A stretch of DNA of 64,000 nt from Flavobacterium zepuense. GTDB lineage: Bacteria > Bacteroidota > Bacteroidia > Flavobacteriales > Flavobacteriaceae. Positions 35,044-44,015 of this stretch are shown in pieces. The notes below the pieces were generated by a model. The model was not told the origin of the DNA and searched no databases. It saw only the letters and a list, made by a program, of their open reading frames with translations. The stretch lies in the NCBI RefSeq assembly GCF_007097145.1, contig NZ_VJVZ01000012.1, positions 62,001 to 126,000 on the forward strand, in the 5' to 3' direction. Every line of letters starts with the position of its first letter. The stretch's first letter is position 1. The translations under genes and the position numbers were made by a program.

Positions 35044-37248
35044 GTGTCCCTACTCCTCTACATAAACGGGCAGCTGGCCGATCTTGATGCCGGACAAACC
35101 ATAGCCCAAACCAAACAGGTAAACGACCTTAACAGCCTTGATAACCGCCAGGCCAGCTATACCAACAAGTTTAAGTTACCCAAAACGGCTACTAATGTTA
35201 AGATAATGGAGTACCTAACCGTTACCGGCAATAACTCTAACGTACCCTATCAAAAAAACGAATGCAGCCTGTTTAGCGAAACCGGCGAGTGCTTTGTATA
35301 CAACGGCTGGGCAATGATTACTGATGGCGGCAATGATTATGAAGCCGTTATTTATGATGGCATTGTAAGCCTATACAAAAAGATAGAGAACCAAACCCTG
35401 GCCAATTTAGAACTGGCAGATGACCTTAACCACACCAAAACACTGGCTAATGTTATGGCTTCCTGGTCTAACCCTAATACTAAGTATAAATATATAATGG
35501 CTAACTATAACGGGGCTACTCATTACATACCGCCGTCCTTTCCTCCTCAATTAGTAGTAAATGTAGATTATCTGTTGCCATCAGTCAATGTAAGCTGGCT
35601 TTGGCAAAAAGTCTTTACACAGTATGGGTTTACGTATAGCGGATCGGTTTTTAATTCAGAAGATTTTACCAACCTGTGGGTAACCTATCCTAAAGGGGTA
35701 GCTACTTCAGATCTTAATGTATCCCAACTGGAAAGCGACACTATTTTATATCACACCCCTGCTACTGTATATAATACAATATATTACGTAGCCTTTACAG
35801 GAAACCCGGTTACCAACCTGCTCTCGTTTAACTCTAATATTTTTTGCCAGGTAGCGCAAACAGGTAAATACCGGTTAAACATATCGGGCAAAATTACCAC
35901 CAGCGGCGCCCCAACTAAAATGTACCTGGCTAAAAACACGAGTAATTTATCTGCCGACTATGCACCTCAATTTAAGAACATCACGCATGAATTAGATTCG
36001 GGAACTGACTTTTCAAGGTCGGTACTCTTTGATCTCCAGGCAGGCGATAGCGTAGCCATTGTAATACGGTCGGCTGATTCCGCCGGGCAATACTATTTGC
36101 ATCACGATGAGTGTGAGCTTACCGTTAATCTGGAACTTGTGGGCGGTAAAGAGATAGATTTTCAGGGGGCTTTTGAAAATTTTTCTATTCGCGATTTTGT
36201 AAACGAGGTAATTTACCGCTTTGGGCTTACACTATATAAAAGAAAAGACGACAACCATTACGATTTTTTAACCCTGCAGGAGCAGCTCCAAACGCCACAG
36301 CTTCAAAACTGGAGCAGCAGGTTTGTACGCAAAACCGCCGAAAAATACACCTTTAGCAACTACGCCCAGCAAAACTACCTGCGCTATGCCTATAATAATA
36401 AAGATGACAGCTATCATGATGCTGCATTTGCTGTAAACAACGCCAATTTAGATGACACGAAGGACATATTTAAATCTAAAATATACGCCCCCGAAAAAGA
36501 CCATGCAATGTATTTGGGCACGCCCTCTAACATTTATAAAATGTGGGATAAAGATGTAAATGTAGATGCCGAAACCGGGCAGACAAACATTACTTATAAG
36601 CCTTTAGACAGCCGGTTTTATTTTTTAAAGAGTACTGTAAAACAATTTGGTTCGCCCATAAAAATCGGGTCTAAAGAGTATAACACATCCCAATTAATTT
36701 ATAGCTGCCCTATAGAGAGTTTTTATAAACTGCCCTTTACAGATGTTGTTCAGGATTACTACACTCCATTAAATGCTATATCTGATAAAGCACAAATAGT
36801 TACAGCAGAGTTTTGGCTTACTGATAATGATATTGCAAATTTCGACTTTAAAAAGCTGTATTACCTGGAGCAGCTATCATCTTATTTTATTATGAATAAG
36901 ATAAACAACTACATACCCGGTAAGCCCACAAAATGCGATTTAGTTAGGGTACAATACACGGGCGAGGCACAGCCTTACCTTGCACTTACGCACATACAAA
37001 TTAATGGCCTTGCCACTACAAGCTACAATGTAAGCAGTTTTGGTAATACCACGATTATATTACAATACTATCAGCACTATAATGATACAGCTGAAATTGT
37101 GTGGCAAAATGCTACCGGTGGTACACAAAGCCCAATACCGTTAACCTTTCCGTTTGCAGGTACATTTACCGTGCGCTTGTGGTGCAACGGTTTAACATCT
37201 AACACCATTACCATAACGCTGCCGTCCAATCAAACCATATATGCATAA
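35044..37248 (+). CDS. Large phage tail or baseplate protein
   Basis: 734 residues from a GTG codon. MSLLLYINGQLADLDAGQTIAQTKQVNDLNSLDNRQASYTNKFKLP opens the protein, the central part has beta-sandwich character (NSNIFCQVAQTGKYRLNISGKI), and the LTHIQINGLATTSYN region closes it. It is probably part of the tail tip that contacts the cell. An ATG two bases upstream is out of frame and stops quickly, so the GTG is the start. It is followed directly by the tape measure gene. Confidence 0.6.
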   Translation: MSLLLYINGQLADLDAGQTIAQTKQVNDLNSLDNRQASYTNKFKLPKTATNVKIMEYLTVTGNNSNVPYQKNECSLFSETGECFVYNGWAMITDGGNDYEAVIYDGIVSLYKKIENQTLANLELADDLNHTKTLANVMASWSNPNTKYKYIMANYNGATHYIPPSFPPQLVVNVDYLLPSVNVSWLWQKVFTQYGFTYSGSVFNSEDFTNLWVTYPKGVATSDLNVSQLESDTILYHTPATVYNTIYYVAFTGNPVTNLLSFNSNIFCQVAQTGKYRLNISGKITTSGAPTKMYLAKNTSNLSADYAPQFKNITHELDSGTDFSRSVLFDLQAGDSVAIVIRSADSAGQYYLHHDECELTVNLELVGGKEIDFQGAFENFSIRDFVNEVIYRFGLTLYKRKDDNHYDFLTLQEQLQTPQLQNWSSRFVRKTAEKYTFSNYAQQNYLRYAYNNKDDSYHDAAFAVNNANLDDTKDIFKSKIYAPEKDHAMYLGTPSNIYKMWDKDVNVDAETGQTNITYKPLDSRFYFLKSTVKQFGSPIKIGSKEYNTSQLIYSCPIESFYKLPFTDVVQDYYTPLNAISDKAQIVTAEFWLTDNDIANFDFKKLYYLEQLSSYFIMNKINNYIPGKPTKCDLVRVQYTGEAQPYLALTHIQINGLATTSYNVSSFGNTTIILQYYQHYNDTAEIVWQNATGGTQSPIPLTFPFAGTFTVRLWCNGLTSNTITITLPSNQTIYA

Positions 37249-37318
37249 TAAAGATTAAATAGCATCTTAAAAACTATAAGCTTTGAAAACAATATTTTCA
37301 ATATAAACGTAATGTAAT

Positions 37319-40129
37319 ATGGCAAACAATAGAATTGTAATAGCACAACTTGATGTAGATATAAGTAAAGCTAAAGAGCAACTTAAGTATTATGCCAATA
37401 GTATAGATGATACTATTGAAACGATGAAACGATTAACTGCTGAAGGCAAAACTAACACTGTAGAGTTTAAAAACCTGGAAAATCAGCTAAAATATACAAA
37501 AGAGCTGCACAGCGAATTAGCTAAGAATATTGATGTACTTACAGCATCAATGCAAACGCAACTTGAAGCCCAAAAAAAGCTCGATGCTATAATACAGCAA
37601 ACTAACACATCAGAAAATGAATTCATAAAAAATAATGAAGAGCTGCTAAGGCAAAAAAAAGCACTTATTATAACTGATGCTGACTACGAAGCCAATCTTA
37701 CCCTCATTAATTCCAAAATTGCAGAAAACAACAAATGGCTACAAGAAAACGGATCTGAACACGCCAGGCTTATAACCACTATGAACGACTATAAGCAGCA
37801 GGTTAAAGAAAGTTTTGATAGCATTAATATTTTTAACGGAGGTATCTCGGGGTTAACCTCCCGCGCACAGGAAGCGGGAGGTGCCATACCGCTGCTTAAA
37901 AATGCCTTTAACGGAGTTACAGGCGGCATAAAAGGTATGGGAGCCGCTATAATGGCTAACCCTATAGGCGCAATTATAGGTGCAATTGTAATAGTAGCCC
38001 AGGGGCTGTATAATGTTTTTAAAGATTTTAAACCCTTAATGGATAAGGTAGAGCAGGGTATGGCTGCTGTGGGTGCCGTAATAGATACAATTAAAAATTC
38101 TATCATCGGTTTGCTTACCGGAGCAGCATCGTTTGGCGAATTTTTTTCCGGTATCACCACAGGTGCCTCAAAAGCAGCTTCGGAGGCCATGAACCTTAAA
38201 AAGGCACAGCAGGAACTCGCAAAACAAATGGGGTTGCAGGACATTGCCAACCAAAAAGCGCAGGTACAAATGGCAGAATATATTGCACTTTCTAAAGACC
38301 AGAACCTAAGCGAAGAAGATCGTATTAAGGCATATAAAAAAGCGGCAACCATAGAGTCTCAAAATTATGCACAGCGTAAAAAGATTGCTAACGACGATTA
38401 TAATAACGCCGTAATAGCAATTGCCGTTAATACAAACCTTACCAACCAGGAACTGGCCAACCTAAAAACAAAAGGCGTTGCCTATGCGCAGGAACTGGCC
38501 GAAAAAAAAGCCATAAGCAAAGAAGAACTCGACCTCTTAAAGAAAACGCAGCTGGAACGTATAAAAATTGATGGAGAAGAAAGAGGGCTGGTACGCAAGC
38601 ACAACACCGAACTCGGCGCTATGCACAAGCAATTTGCAGATGACAAAAAAGCCACGGACGATAAAAATAATGCAGATGCACTAAAGAGGCAGCAGGAACA
38701 CGAACAAAAACGTACCGCACAATTAGACCGTTATGCCGCTAAACTTAAACTGGAGCTTGATATCTTTATGCAGGCACAAGGCGAAAAATCTAAATCGCTT
38801 AAAGAAGAACTTGATTATGCCGAAGAAGTTAAAAATAAAAAGCTTGCCATAGCCCGGGCCGAATTTAATGCTTCCGAAAAAACCGCTAACGATAGACGTA
38901 CATTGCAACTGGCAGAAAATGAAGCAAAAGCAGAGGGATTAAAGAATACCGCCGAGGCTACGGCTAAATATGCCCAGTCGGAACTCGACCTATACATCCA
39001 AACGCACGTTAGTAAACTTAACGGCGCAAAAACACTTACCCAGGATCTTATTGCCGAAGAGGAGAAAAGGCTGGAACATATTAAAAATTCTAAAATTAAA
39101 ATACTGGATGCCGAAAGCAAAACCAACCAGCAAATTATAGATGATAAAAGGGCAAAGAATATTGAGCTTAGCACAGAGGATAATGCGTATCTTACTAAAA
39201 AGGCTGAAATAGAATCTGAATTTAAAACCCAGACACAGGCAAATAATGATGCCCTGGAAGCACAAACCAAAGCACAAAAAGCAGCACAGCTACAGGCCGA
39301 TAAAGATATTGCAGTAGCCAATGCACAAACGCAATATGACGCCGATTTGATTACTGAGCAACAGCGTTTTGAGGCCGAACTGGAAACGCTTAAGACACAG
39401 TATGACAATAAACTTCTTACCAAGGAGCAATATGATGCCAAAGTTAAACAGAGTACTGAAGTTAACGCTGATAACGAAAAGAAGATAGAACAGGCAAAAA
39501 ATACAGCCATAACATCGCAATATGCCACCTTGTTTGGCAATGTATCACAATTGCTGGGTAAAAAAACGGCGGCGGGTAAAGCCGCAGCCATAGCAGAGGC
39601 AACAATGAATACTTACAATGGTGTTACACAAGTTTGGGCATCAAAAAGTGTATTGCCGGAGCCGATGGCTACCGTTGCTAAAGTGGCTAATACGGCAGTG
39701 GTTGTGGCATCGGGTTTGTCGGCCGTTAAAAAGATAACTTCTACAAAAGAGCCAAAGTTAAAGCAGGGCGGCTTAGTGGCCGTGGGCGGCAACCGCCATA
39801 GTAATGGAGGCACTATGTTTACCGGTGCCGATGGCACCCGTTTTGAAGCAGAGCAGGGCGAACTTATTGGGATTATGAACCGCAATGCGGCAGCACACTT
39901 TATGGCGTTTAATAATGCTTTCCCGGCTGGTGGGAGTGCTGCACCCAATTATTTTGCCAATGGCGGTATTGTATCGCGCGAAATGGCAACACCGGGAATC
40001 AATATAGACGAGCTGGCTGCAAAAATAGCCATCGCAAATGCGGCTATTCCCGCGCCTGTGGTATCAGTACAGGATATTATTACACAGGGCAACAGTTTTG
40101 TACAGGTGCGCGATGGGGCAAATTTTTAA
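37319..40129 (+). CDS. Phage tail tape measure protein
   Basis: 936 residues, the length-determining tail core. The N-terminal ~150 residues form coiled coil (TTITANN-poor, Lys/Glu/Gln-rich), the central part has hydrophobic membrane-like helices (GIKGMGAAIMANPIGAIIGAIVIVAQGLYNV), then a long Ala/Lys/Glu coiled coil runs to about 780. The end carries glycine-rich GGLVAVGGNRHSNGGTMFTGADGTRFEAEQGE. At about 1.5 angstroms per residue this suggests a long tail of roughly 140 nm, a siphovirus. Confidence 0.9.
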   Translation: MANNRIVIAQLDVDISKAKEQLKYYANSIDDTIETMKRLTAEGKTNTVEFKNLENQLKYTKELHSELAKNIDVLTASMQTQLEAQKKLDAIIQQTNTSENEFIKNNEELLRQKKALIITDADYEANLTLINSKIAENNKWLQENGSEHARLITTMNDYKQQVKESFDSINIFNGGISGLTSRAQEAGGAIPLLKNAFNGVTGGIKGMGAAIMANPIGAIIGAIVIVAQGLYNVFKDFKPLMDKVEQGMAAVGAVIDTIKNSIIGLLTGAASFGEFFSGITTGASKAASEAMNLKKAQQELAKQMGLQDIANQKAQVQMAEYIALSKDQNLSEEDRIKAYKKAATIESQNYAQRKKIANDDYNNAVIAIAVNTNLTNQELANLKTKGVAYAQELAEKKAISKEELDLLKKTQLERIKIDGEERGLVRKHNTELGAMHKQFADDKKATDDKNNADALKRQQEHEQKRTAQLDRYAAKLKLELDIFMQAQGEKSKSLKEELDYAEEVKNKKLAIARAEFNASEKTANDRRTLQLAENEAKAEGLKNTAEATAKYAQSELDLYIQTHVSKLNGAKTLTQDLIAEEEKRLEHIKNSKIKILDAESKTNQQIIDDKRAKNIELSTEDNAYLTKKAEIESEFKTQTQANNDALEAQTKAQKAAQLQADKDIAVANAQTQYDADLITEQQRFEAELETLKTQYDNKLLTKEQYDAKVKQSTEVNADNEKKIEQAKNTAITSQYATLFGNVSQLLGKKTAAGKAAAIAEATMNTYNGVTQVWASKSVLPEPMATVAKVANTAVVVASGLSAVKKITSTKEPKLKQGGLVAVGGNRHSNGGTMFTGADGTRFEAEQGELIGIMNRNAAAHFMAFNNAFPAGGSAAPNYFANGGIVSREMATPGINIDELAAKIAIANAAIPAPVVSVQDIITQGNSFVQVRDGANF

Positions 40130-40184
40130 AGTATGATTTGTTGATAAAATCGCAATCAAAAGACTTGAACTATAACAACTTCGC

Positions 40185-40424
40185 GTGCTACAAAATATTC
40201 TAACCGGCTGGAAAAACTACCTCAGCAAAAGCGAGGTTACAGAAGCCATAGCCAAACACAGGGCTGCTGTTTGTGCGGCATGCCCTAATGCCCGACAGGG
40301 TAAACTACTAACCTTTATAAAAGACCGTTTAAAAGAAGTAGAAGGCACTTATTGCAACACCTGTAAATGCCCGCTTAGCGCAAAAGTGCGCAGCAATGAT
40401 ATTTGCCCAAAAAATAAATGGTAA
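40185..40424 (+). CDS. Small zinc-finger-like prophage protein
   Basis: 79 residues from a GTG start. Cysteines occur as CAACP, then CNTCKCPLSAKVRSNDICPKNKW, which suggests one or two metal sites. The family is unknown to me but similar proteins follow tape measure genes in Bacteroidota phages. It may be a tail or assembly factor. It is 3 bases from the next gene. Confidence 0.5.
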   Translation: MLQNILTGWKNYLSKSEVTEAIAKHRAAVCAACPNARQGKLLTFIKDRLKEVEGTYCNTCKCPLSAKVRSNDICPKNKW

Positions 40425-40427
40425 AAC

Positions 40428-40673
40428 ATGACCCGATATGAAACCATACAGAGCCTTGGTGATAATTTTATAAAACTAATGGGCAAAGGCCTTGTACCAA
40501 CCCATATTTTAGACTGGAAAGTGTACTATGAGGCTTATATTAGAGAGGCTGAGATACTAACGTTACATCGCGGCAAACGCAACAAAACCCGGGCCGCCTG
40601 CAACGTAGCCGAGAACTATAAAATAAGCGAACGCAGCATGTTTAATGTAATTGCCTTTATGGAGGGGTGTTAG
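40428..40673 (+). CDS. Small hypothetical prophage protein, helix-turn-helix-like
   Basis: 81 residues: MTRYETIQSLGDNFIKLMGKGLVPTHILDWKVYYEAY, then KTRAACNVAENYKISERSMFNVIAFMEGC. The last 30 residues (ACNVAENYKISERSMFNVIAFM) look like a short helix-turn-helix. Transcription regulation is possible; no family is recognised. It is the last rightward gene before the reverse-strand cassette and shares its spacing style with the zinc-finger gene. Confidence 0.5.
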   Translation: MTRYETIQSLGDNFIKLMGKGLVPTHILDWKVYYEAYIREAEILTLHRGKRNKTRAACNVAENYKISERSMFNVIAFMEGC

Positions 40674-40675
40674 CC

Positions 40676-40975
40676 TTAACTCCAATACTCACGTAAGTTA
40701 CGGCCTATATCGGGCTTGTCTTCTTTATGAGCGTCGATATGGTGTTGTGGCTTGTCTTCAGATATAGCTTCTTCTAAATATTCATGATAATCCTGTATTT
40801 GGTTTATCATTGCCTTATGTGCCTTTACGTAAATATTATTTTTATAAGGCACCTTGCTTTTCTTAGGTTGCTTTTCTGCTATGGCTGCTTTTCTTTTCGA
40901 ATTCAGATTTGCCATACTGATAAGCATAACCACTATAATAAATCCAACAGAAAAATAATTAATAAAGTAATTCAT
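40676..40975 (-). CDS. Small membrane protein A of the reverse-strand cassette
   Basis: 99 residues. A single membrane helix (FSVGFIIVVMLISMANL, about 8-24) is followed by a basic patch and a polar tail. KVPYKNNIYVKAHKAM matches KKIPNIYIDAHKTF in the 92-residue gene (copy A-prime), so the two are paralogues. The last gene of the five-gene unit, it starts 2 bases after the stop of partner B. Function unknown; an exclusion or immunity role is speculative. Confidence 0.65.
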   Translation of the reverse strand: MNYFINYFSVGFIIVVMLISMANLNSKRKAAIAEKQPKKSKVPYKNNIYVKAHKAMINQIQDYHEYLEEAISEDKPQHHIDAHKEDKPDIGRNLREYWS

Positions 40976-40977
40976 AG

Positions 40978-41301
40978 TTAGTCTTCTTCTTCAGTATATA
41001 TAAAATTGGCATCCTTAACACTCATTTTATCAAAATGTACATCATAGCCATTTTCGGCTGCCCATACCATATAATCGGCATAGTCCATTTCATTTCTAAG
41101 AGTATAATCAGTTTCTTCCTTTTCAAGTTCAACTATCTTTTTTGCAGCGGGGTTAAACCAGGCATATTGCAAAATTATTAAAGCCACAACAATTGTAACT
41201 AAGCTACCGCCAATGTAGTATGCATTCTCGTTACCGGAATTTTTAGCCGCCGTTGCCTGTAAGGCTATAATAAGGGGGCTGTTTAGTAATGGATATATCA
41301 T
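40978..41301 (-). CDS. Small membrane protein B of the reverse-strand cassette
   Basis: 107 residues with a membrane helix at about 29-47 (GGSLVTIVVALIILQYAWF). The C-terminal half is acidic: EMDYADYMVWAAENGYDVHFDKMSVKDANFIYTEEED. The phrase YxxYxxWAAxN and FDK matches the 98-residue gene (B-prime), giving a second pair of paralogues. Probably it displays a soluble C-terminal domain in cytoplasm or periplasm. It lies 9 bases from A-prime. Confidence 0.65.
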   Translation of the reverse strand: MIYPLLNSPLIIALQATAAKNSGNENAYYIGGSLVTIVVALIILQYAWFNPAAKKIVELEKEETDYTLRNEMDYADYMVWAAENGYDVHFDKMSVKDANFIYTEEED

Positions 41302-41310
41302 TAAACTAAA

Positions 41311-41589
41311 TTATTTATCTTCAATAAATATCGATTGGTGCTTCTTATAAGTGTAATTTGTTATATAAAAATGATCAAGGCTAAAGGGTTTTTCTACGTT
41401 GCTAACGGCGCCAAAACTGCTCGTTTGTTTTTCGTCAAACGTTTTATGGGCATCAATATAAATGTTAGGTATCTTCTTCGCGACCTTTTTATCCTTTAAA
41501 AATGCTTTTTTATAACATATGTAAAGCGTATGTAAAAATATTACAAAAAATAGTGTCCATATAATTTCGCTAATATACTGCTTCATCAT
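41311..41589 (-). CDS. Small membrane protein A-prime (paralogue of A)
   Basis: 92 residues. The membrane helix is at about 7-25 (SEIIWTLFFVIFLHTLYICY), then KKAFLKDKKVAKKIPNIYIDAHKTFDEKQ, where PNIYIDAHK mirrors NNIYVKAHK of protein A. The C-terminus is Tyr/Phe-rich (FSLDHFYITNYTYKKHQSIF). It forms a pair with B-prime in the same order and with the same 2-base spacing as A with B. Function unknown. Confidence 0.65.
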   Translation of the reverse strand: MMKQYISEIIWTLFFVIFLHTLYICYKKAFLKDKKVAKKIPNIYIDAHKTFDEKQTSSFGAVSNVEKPFSLDHFYITNYTYKKHQSIFIEDK

Positions 41590-41591
41590 AT

Positions 41592-41888
41592 TTAAAGTTT
41601 TTCAAAATAAAATGATTTTATAAACTTATGGTGGCGGGTTTCTACTTTATCAAATAGTAAAGGCTTATTATTAATCGCCGCCCATTGAACATATTCTCCA
41701 TATTCCACTTCATTAAGTAATTCGGCAGAAGCCTCATCCTCCTCCTCATTCCTCTCTTTTTTGCTATCTACAGAAACCACAATTAATCCAACAATGACCA
41801 TTAAAATGTATGAAACTATAAAAAAGACAATATAAGCTATTGGGATTAGAATTATTAAGCCTATAATTATTGAAGTTTGTTCTGACAT
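41592..41888 (-). CDS. Small membrane protein B-prime (paralogue of B)
   Basis: 98 residues. A long hydrophobic N-terminal stretch (TSIIIGLIILIPIAYIVFFIVSYILMVIVGLIVVSV, likely two helices) precedes a Lys/Glu linker and the tail EVEYGEYVQWAAINNKPLLFDKVETRHHKFIKSF. The WAAxN...FDK...FI core is shared with protein B. It lies 48 bases after the 149-residue gene and 2 bases before A-prime. No known family recognised. Confidence 0.65.
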   Translation of the reverse strand: MSEQTSIIIGLIILIPIAYIVFFIVSYILMVIVGLIVVSVDSKKERNEEEDEASAELLNEVEYGEYVQWAAINNKPLLFDKVETRHHKFIKSFYFEKL

Positions 41889-41936
41889 TGTGAATTTTTT
41901 TCCCCAAATATATAAAAACCCTGTTGATACAAAAAT

Positions 41937-42386
41937 TTATTTTAGGTCAGCAAGCGTAACTGTAACAACTTCTTTAGCATCTCCATTAAAAGTAAAAACC
42001 AATGCTTCACCCTGCATATAAGCACTCCAATTATTACTGTATATGTTAGTTTTAACCTCTTTAATAGACACTTTATCAACATCTACAAATATAAGGGATG
42101 TAAGAGAGCCGTCGGCCGAATCCCAGCGTTGCAAAAAAATGCCGTTAAAAGCAATGTACAGCCAGTCGGCATAATGCACACGCTCCAGTTGGGGCAGTTC
42201 AGGATAGCTTTTAAGGTAAATAGTGTTAGCGCTCTCGCCCGGCAGGCTGCCCGCAAAGCGGCTGTACAGGTTAAAATTACCCTGCTGAAAGAAAATACCC
42301 CAGGCGTTAAGCGCGGGCAAATCGGGCAGAACAGTTTTTTGAGGATTTTGCAGCGGTTTCTTTTTAAAAAAGTTAAAGAAAGACAT
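41937..42386 (-). CDS. Hypothetical cytoplasmic protein heading the membrane-protein cassette
   Basis: 149 residues from MSFFNFFKKKPLQNPQKTVLPDLPALNAWGIFFQQGNFNLY. The rest is beta-rich with aromatic residues (VHYADWLYIAFNGIFLQRWDSADGSLTSLIFVDVDKVSIKEV, EALVFTFNGDA). There is no signal peptide and no membrane helix. It is the first gene of the leftward unit, so it may be the effector or partner of the four membrane proteins. The ATG at 42386 was preferred over 42443, whose extra residues look like spacer. Confidence 0.55.
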   Translation of the reverse strand: MSFFNFFKKKPLQNPQKTVLPDLPALNAWGIFFQQGNFNLYSRFAGSLPGESANTIYLKSYPELPQLERVHYADWLYIAFNGIFLQRWDSADGSLTSLIFVDVDKVSIKEVKTNIYSNNWSAYMQGEALVFTFNGDAKEVVTVTLADLK

Positions 42387-42450
42387 GGTAATGGTATTGG
42401 TATGGCAAAGATAGGCGAGCGGCACAAAATAATAGTATAACACTTTCTAT

Positions 42451-42596
42451 ATTCGGCTAAAGCCAATCATTCTTACACTAATATCCCCTGACTAAAGTCA
42501 GGGGCAACACATAATGTATTTTTAGCAGTGCGGCATGTATTGCCCGTGGCTGAAGCCACGGGTTTAAATTGCACATAAATTGGGCTTTAGCCGAAT
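42451..42596. repeat. MITE-like element with nested hairpins
   Basis: Ends ATTCGGCTAAAGCCAAT (42451-42467) and ATTGGGCTTTAGCCGAAT (42579-42596) are inverted with one indel. Inside are two perfect hairpins, CCCCTGACT/AGTCAGGGG (42485-42504) and CCCGTGGCT/AGCCACGGG (42543-42562). There is no coding capacity. It lies directly upstream of the reverse-strand cassette. Confidence 0.75.
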
Positions 42597-42647
42597 TGTA
42601 GACCCCAACATAACCTTGGTTGAAAATATGCAACAAAAAGCATTTAC

Positions 42648-42880
42648 TGCAAGAGCCACTTCAGTACTACACATCAAAAACCGCCGTAACTTTGCAGCAT
42701 CAAAAGTCCTCACCCCCGGCCCTCTCCAAAGGAGAGGGGAGACGGAAACGGAAACAGCAGTAAGCGATGTGAGTGTAGCTGTTCCCTCTCCTTCGGAGAG
42801 GGTTAGGGTGAGGACAAACACTGCAAGAACCACTTCAGTACTACGCCTCAAAAACCGCCGTAACTTTGCACCATCAAAAT
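42648..42880 (+). repeat. Duplicated 60-base promoter-bearing direct repeat
   Basis: A ~60-base unit occurs at 42648-42707 and 42821-42880 with five differences. Each copy contains CCGCCGTAACTTTGCA with a TAACTTTG -7 box (42687-42694, 42861-42868). The interior holds CCCTCTCC-type palindromes (near 42718-42735 and 42782-42800). It is upstream of the head protease gene and may drive the head-gene block. The remainder to 42992 is AT-rich spacer. Confidence 0.7.
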
Positions 42881-42992
42881 AAGGGAACAAGTAGCTACCC
42901 CGCTTTAAGACTTTTGACTTCAAACTTTCGATTTTAAGACTCCTCGATTTTTCAAATTACCGAATCACCAAATTTTCAAATCAAAATGAAAA

Positions 42993-44015
42993 ATGACAGG
43001 AAACATTTATATCTCCGGCCAGATAGGCACTTTTGACGGCACCCCCGGCGTAGAGCTTGTAGATGTGGTAGGCCAGGTAAAAAAGCAACCTAAAGCTACT
43101 GCCTTTAATGTGCACATTAACAGCGAGGGCGGACTGGTAGATGTGGGTTTCGACATCTATCATTACCTAAAAGCCCTTGGCAAGCCCGTTACTACCATAG
43201 GCAGCGGTATTGTAGCCAGCATTGCTACCGTGATATTCATGGCAGGAACACAAAGGCAGGTGCGCGAAAACACTCCGTTTATGATTCACCTACCCTGGGG
43301 CGGCTCTATGGGCACTGCGGATGAACTGGAGCAGTTTGCCGATCAGCTACGTGCTATAGAAAAAAAGATGGTAGGCTTCTACAAAAAAGCACTAAACGTA
43401 CAGGAACAGGCCATCATGCCGCTCTTAAAGAACGAAACCTGGCTAACGGGCAATCAGCTCTCCGCCCTTGGATTTACTACCTCGCGGCAGGTTAAAGCCG
43501 CAGCTAAAGCTTTCATTAACCCTAACGCACCCATGAGAGGAACGTTTACCGACAAAGACAGGCACTGGATGGAAGGCCTGTTTACCAAAGTATTGGGCAA
43601 GTTTAAAAACGCCCACATTTTTAACAAGATCGTACAGGATGCCACCGGTGCAGAGATCGATTTTACCGATTTGCCCGACGATGCGGTAATCGAGGTTGGC
43701 GCTATTGCCACTGTAGACGGCGCACCTGCCGAAGGCGAGTACCTGCTGCCCGATGGTTTTACCTATGTCTTTACTGCGGGCGAGCTTACCGAAATTATCG
43801 AACCCGAGGAGGATGCACCTGCGGCATCATTAAGGGCCGAGAACAAAAACCTAAAGCGCCAGCTTAACCTTATTAAAAACGAGGTACTGGCACTTAAAAA
43901 ACAGGTGGGCAGCCGCTACAGCATAGACGGTAAAAAGGTGGCCGCACGCAAGCCCGGCACGACTGACAGGACCAACGGCATGAAGCAATATTTGCAGAAT
44001 AAAAACAGAAAGTAA
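42993..44015 (+). CDS. Phage head maturation protease (ClpP-like) fused to scaffold
   Basis: 340 residues. Residues 1-200 form a ClpP-type protease: NVHINSEGGLVDVGFDIYHYLK, Ser76 in GIVASIATV, His99 in MIHLPWGG. The second part (about 200-340) is acidic, then coiled coil (SLRAENKNLKRQLNLIKNEVLALKKQV) and a basic tail, which is a scaffold layout. The single gene probably builds the procapsid and then cleaves scaffold and capsid. The capsid gene follows with a 1-base overlap. Confidence 0.85.
   Translation: MTGNIYISGQIGTFDGTPGVELVDVVGQVKKQPKATAFNVHINSEGGLVDVGFDIYHYLKALGKPVTTIGSGIVASIATVIFMAGTQRQVRENTPFMIHLPWGGSMGTADELEQFADQLRAIEKKMVGFYKKALNVQEQAIMPLLKNETWLTGNQLSALGFTTSRQVKAAAKAFINPNAPMRGTFTDKDRHWMEGLFTKVLGKFKNAHIFNKIVQDATGAEIDFTDLPDDAVIEVGAIATVDGAPAEGEYLLPDGFTYVFTAGELTEIIEPEEDAPAASLRAENKNLKRQLNLIKNEVLALKKQVGSRYSIDGKKVAARKPGTTDRTNGMKQYLQNKNRK

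Noticed and set aside
42580..42882. Forward 100-residue frame with repeated KNRRNFA motifs
   Set aside because: It lies wholly in the duplicated promoter repeat; the motif arises from translating the CCGCCGTAACTTTGC unit, so it is not a gene.
42564..42923. Reverse 119-residue frame (AKLRRFL repeats)
   Set aside because: It is the complement of the same promoter repeat and has no gene-like features beyond it.
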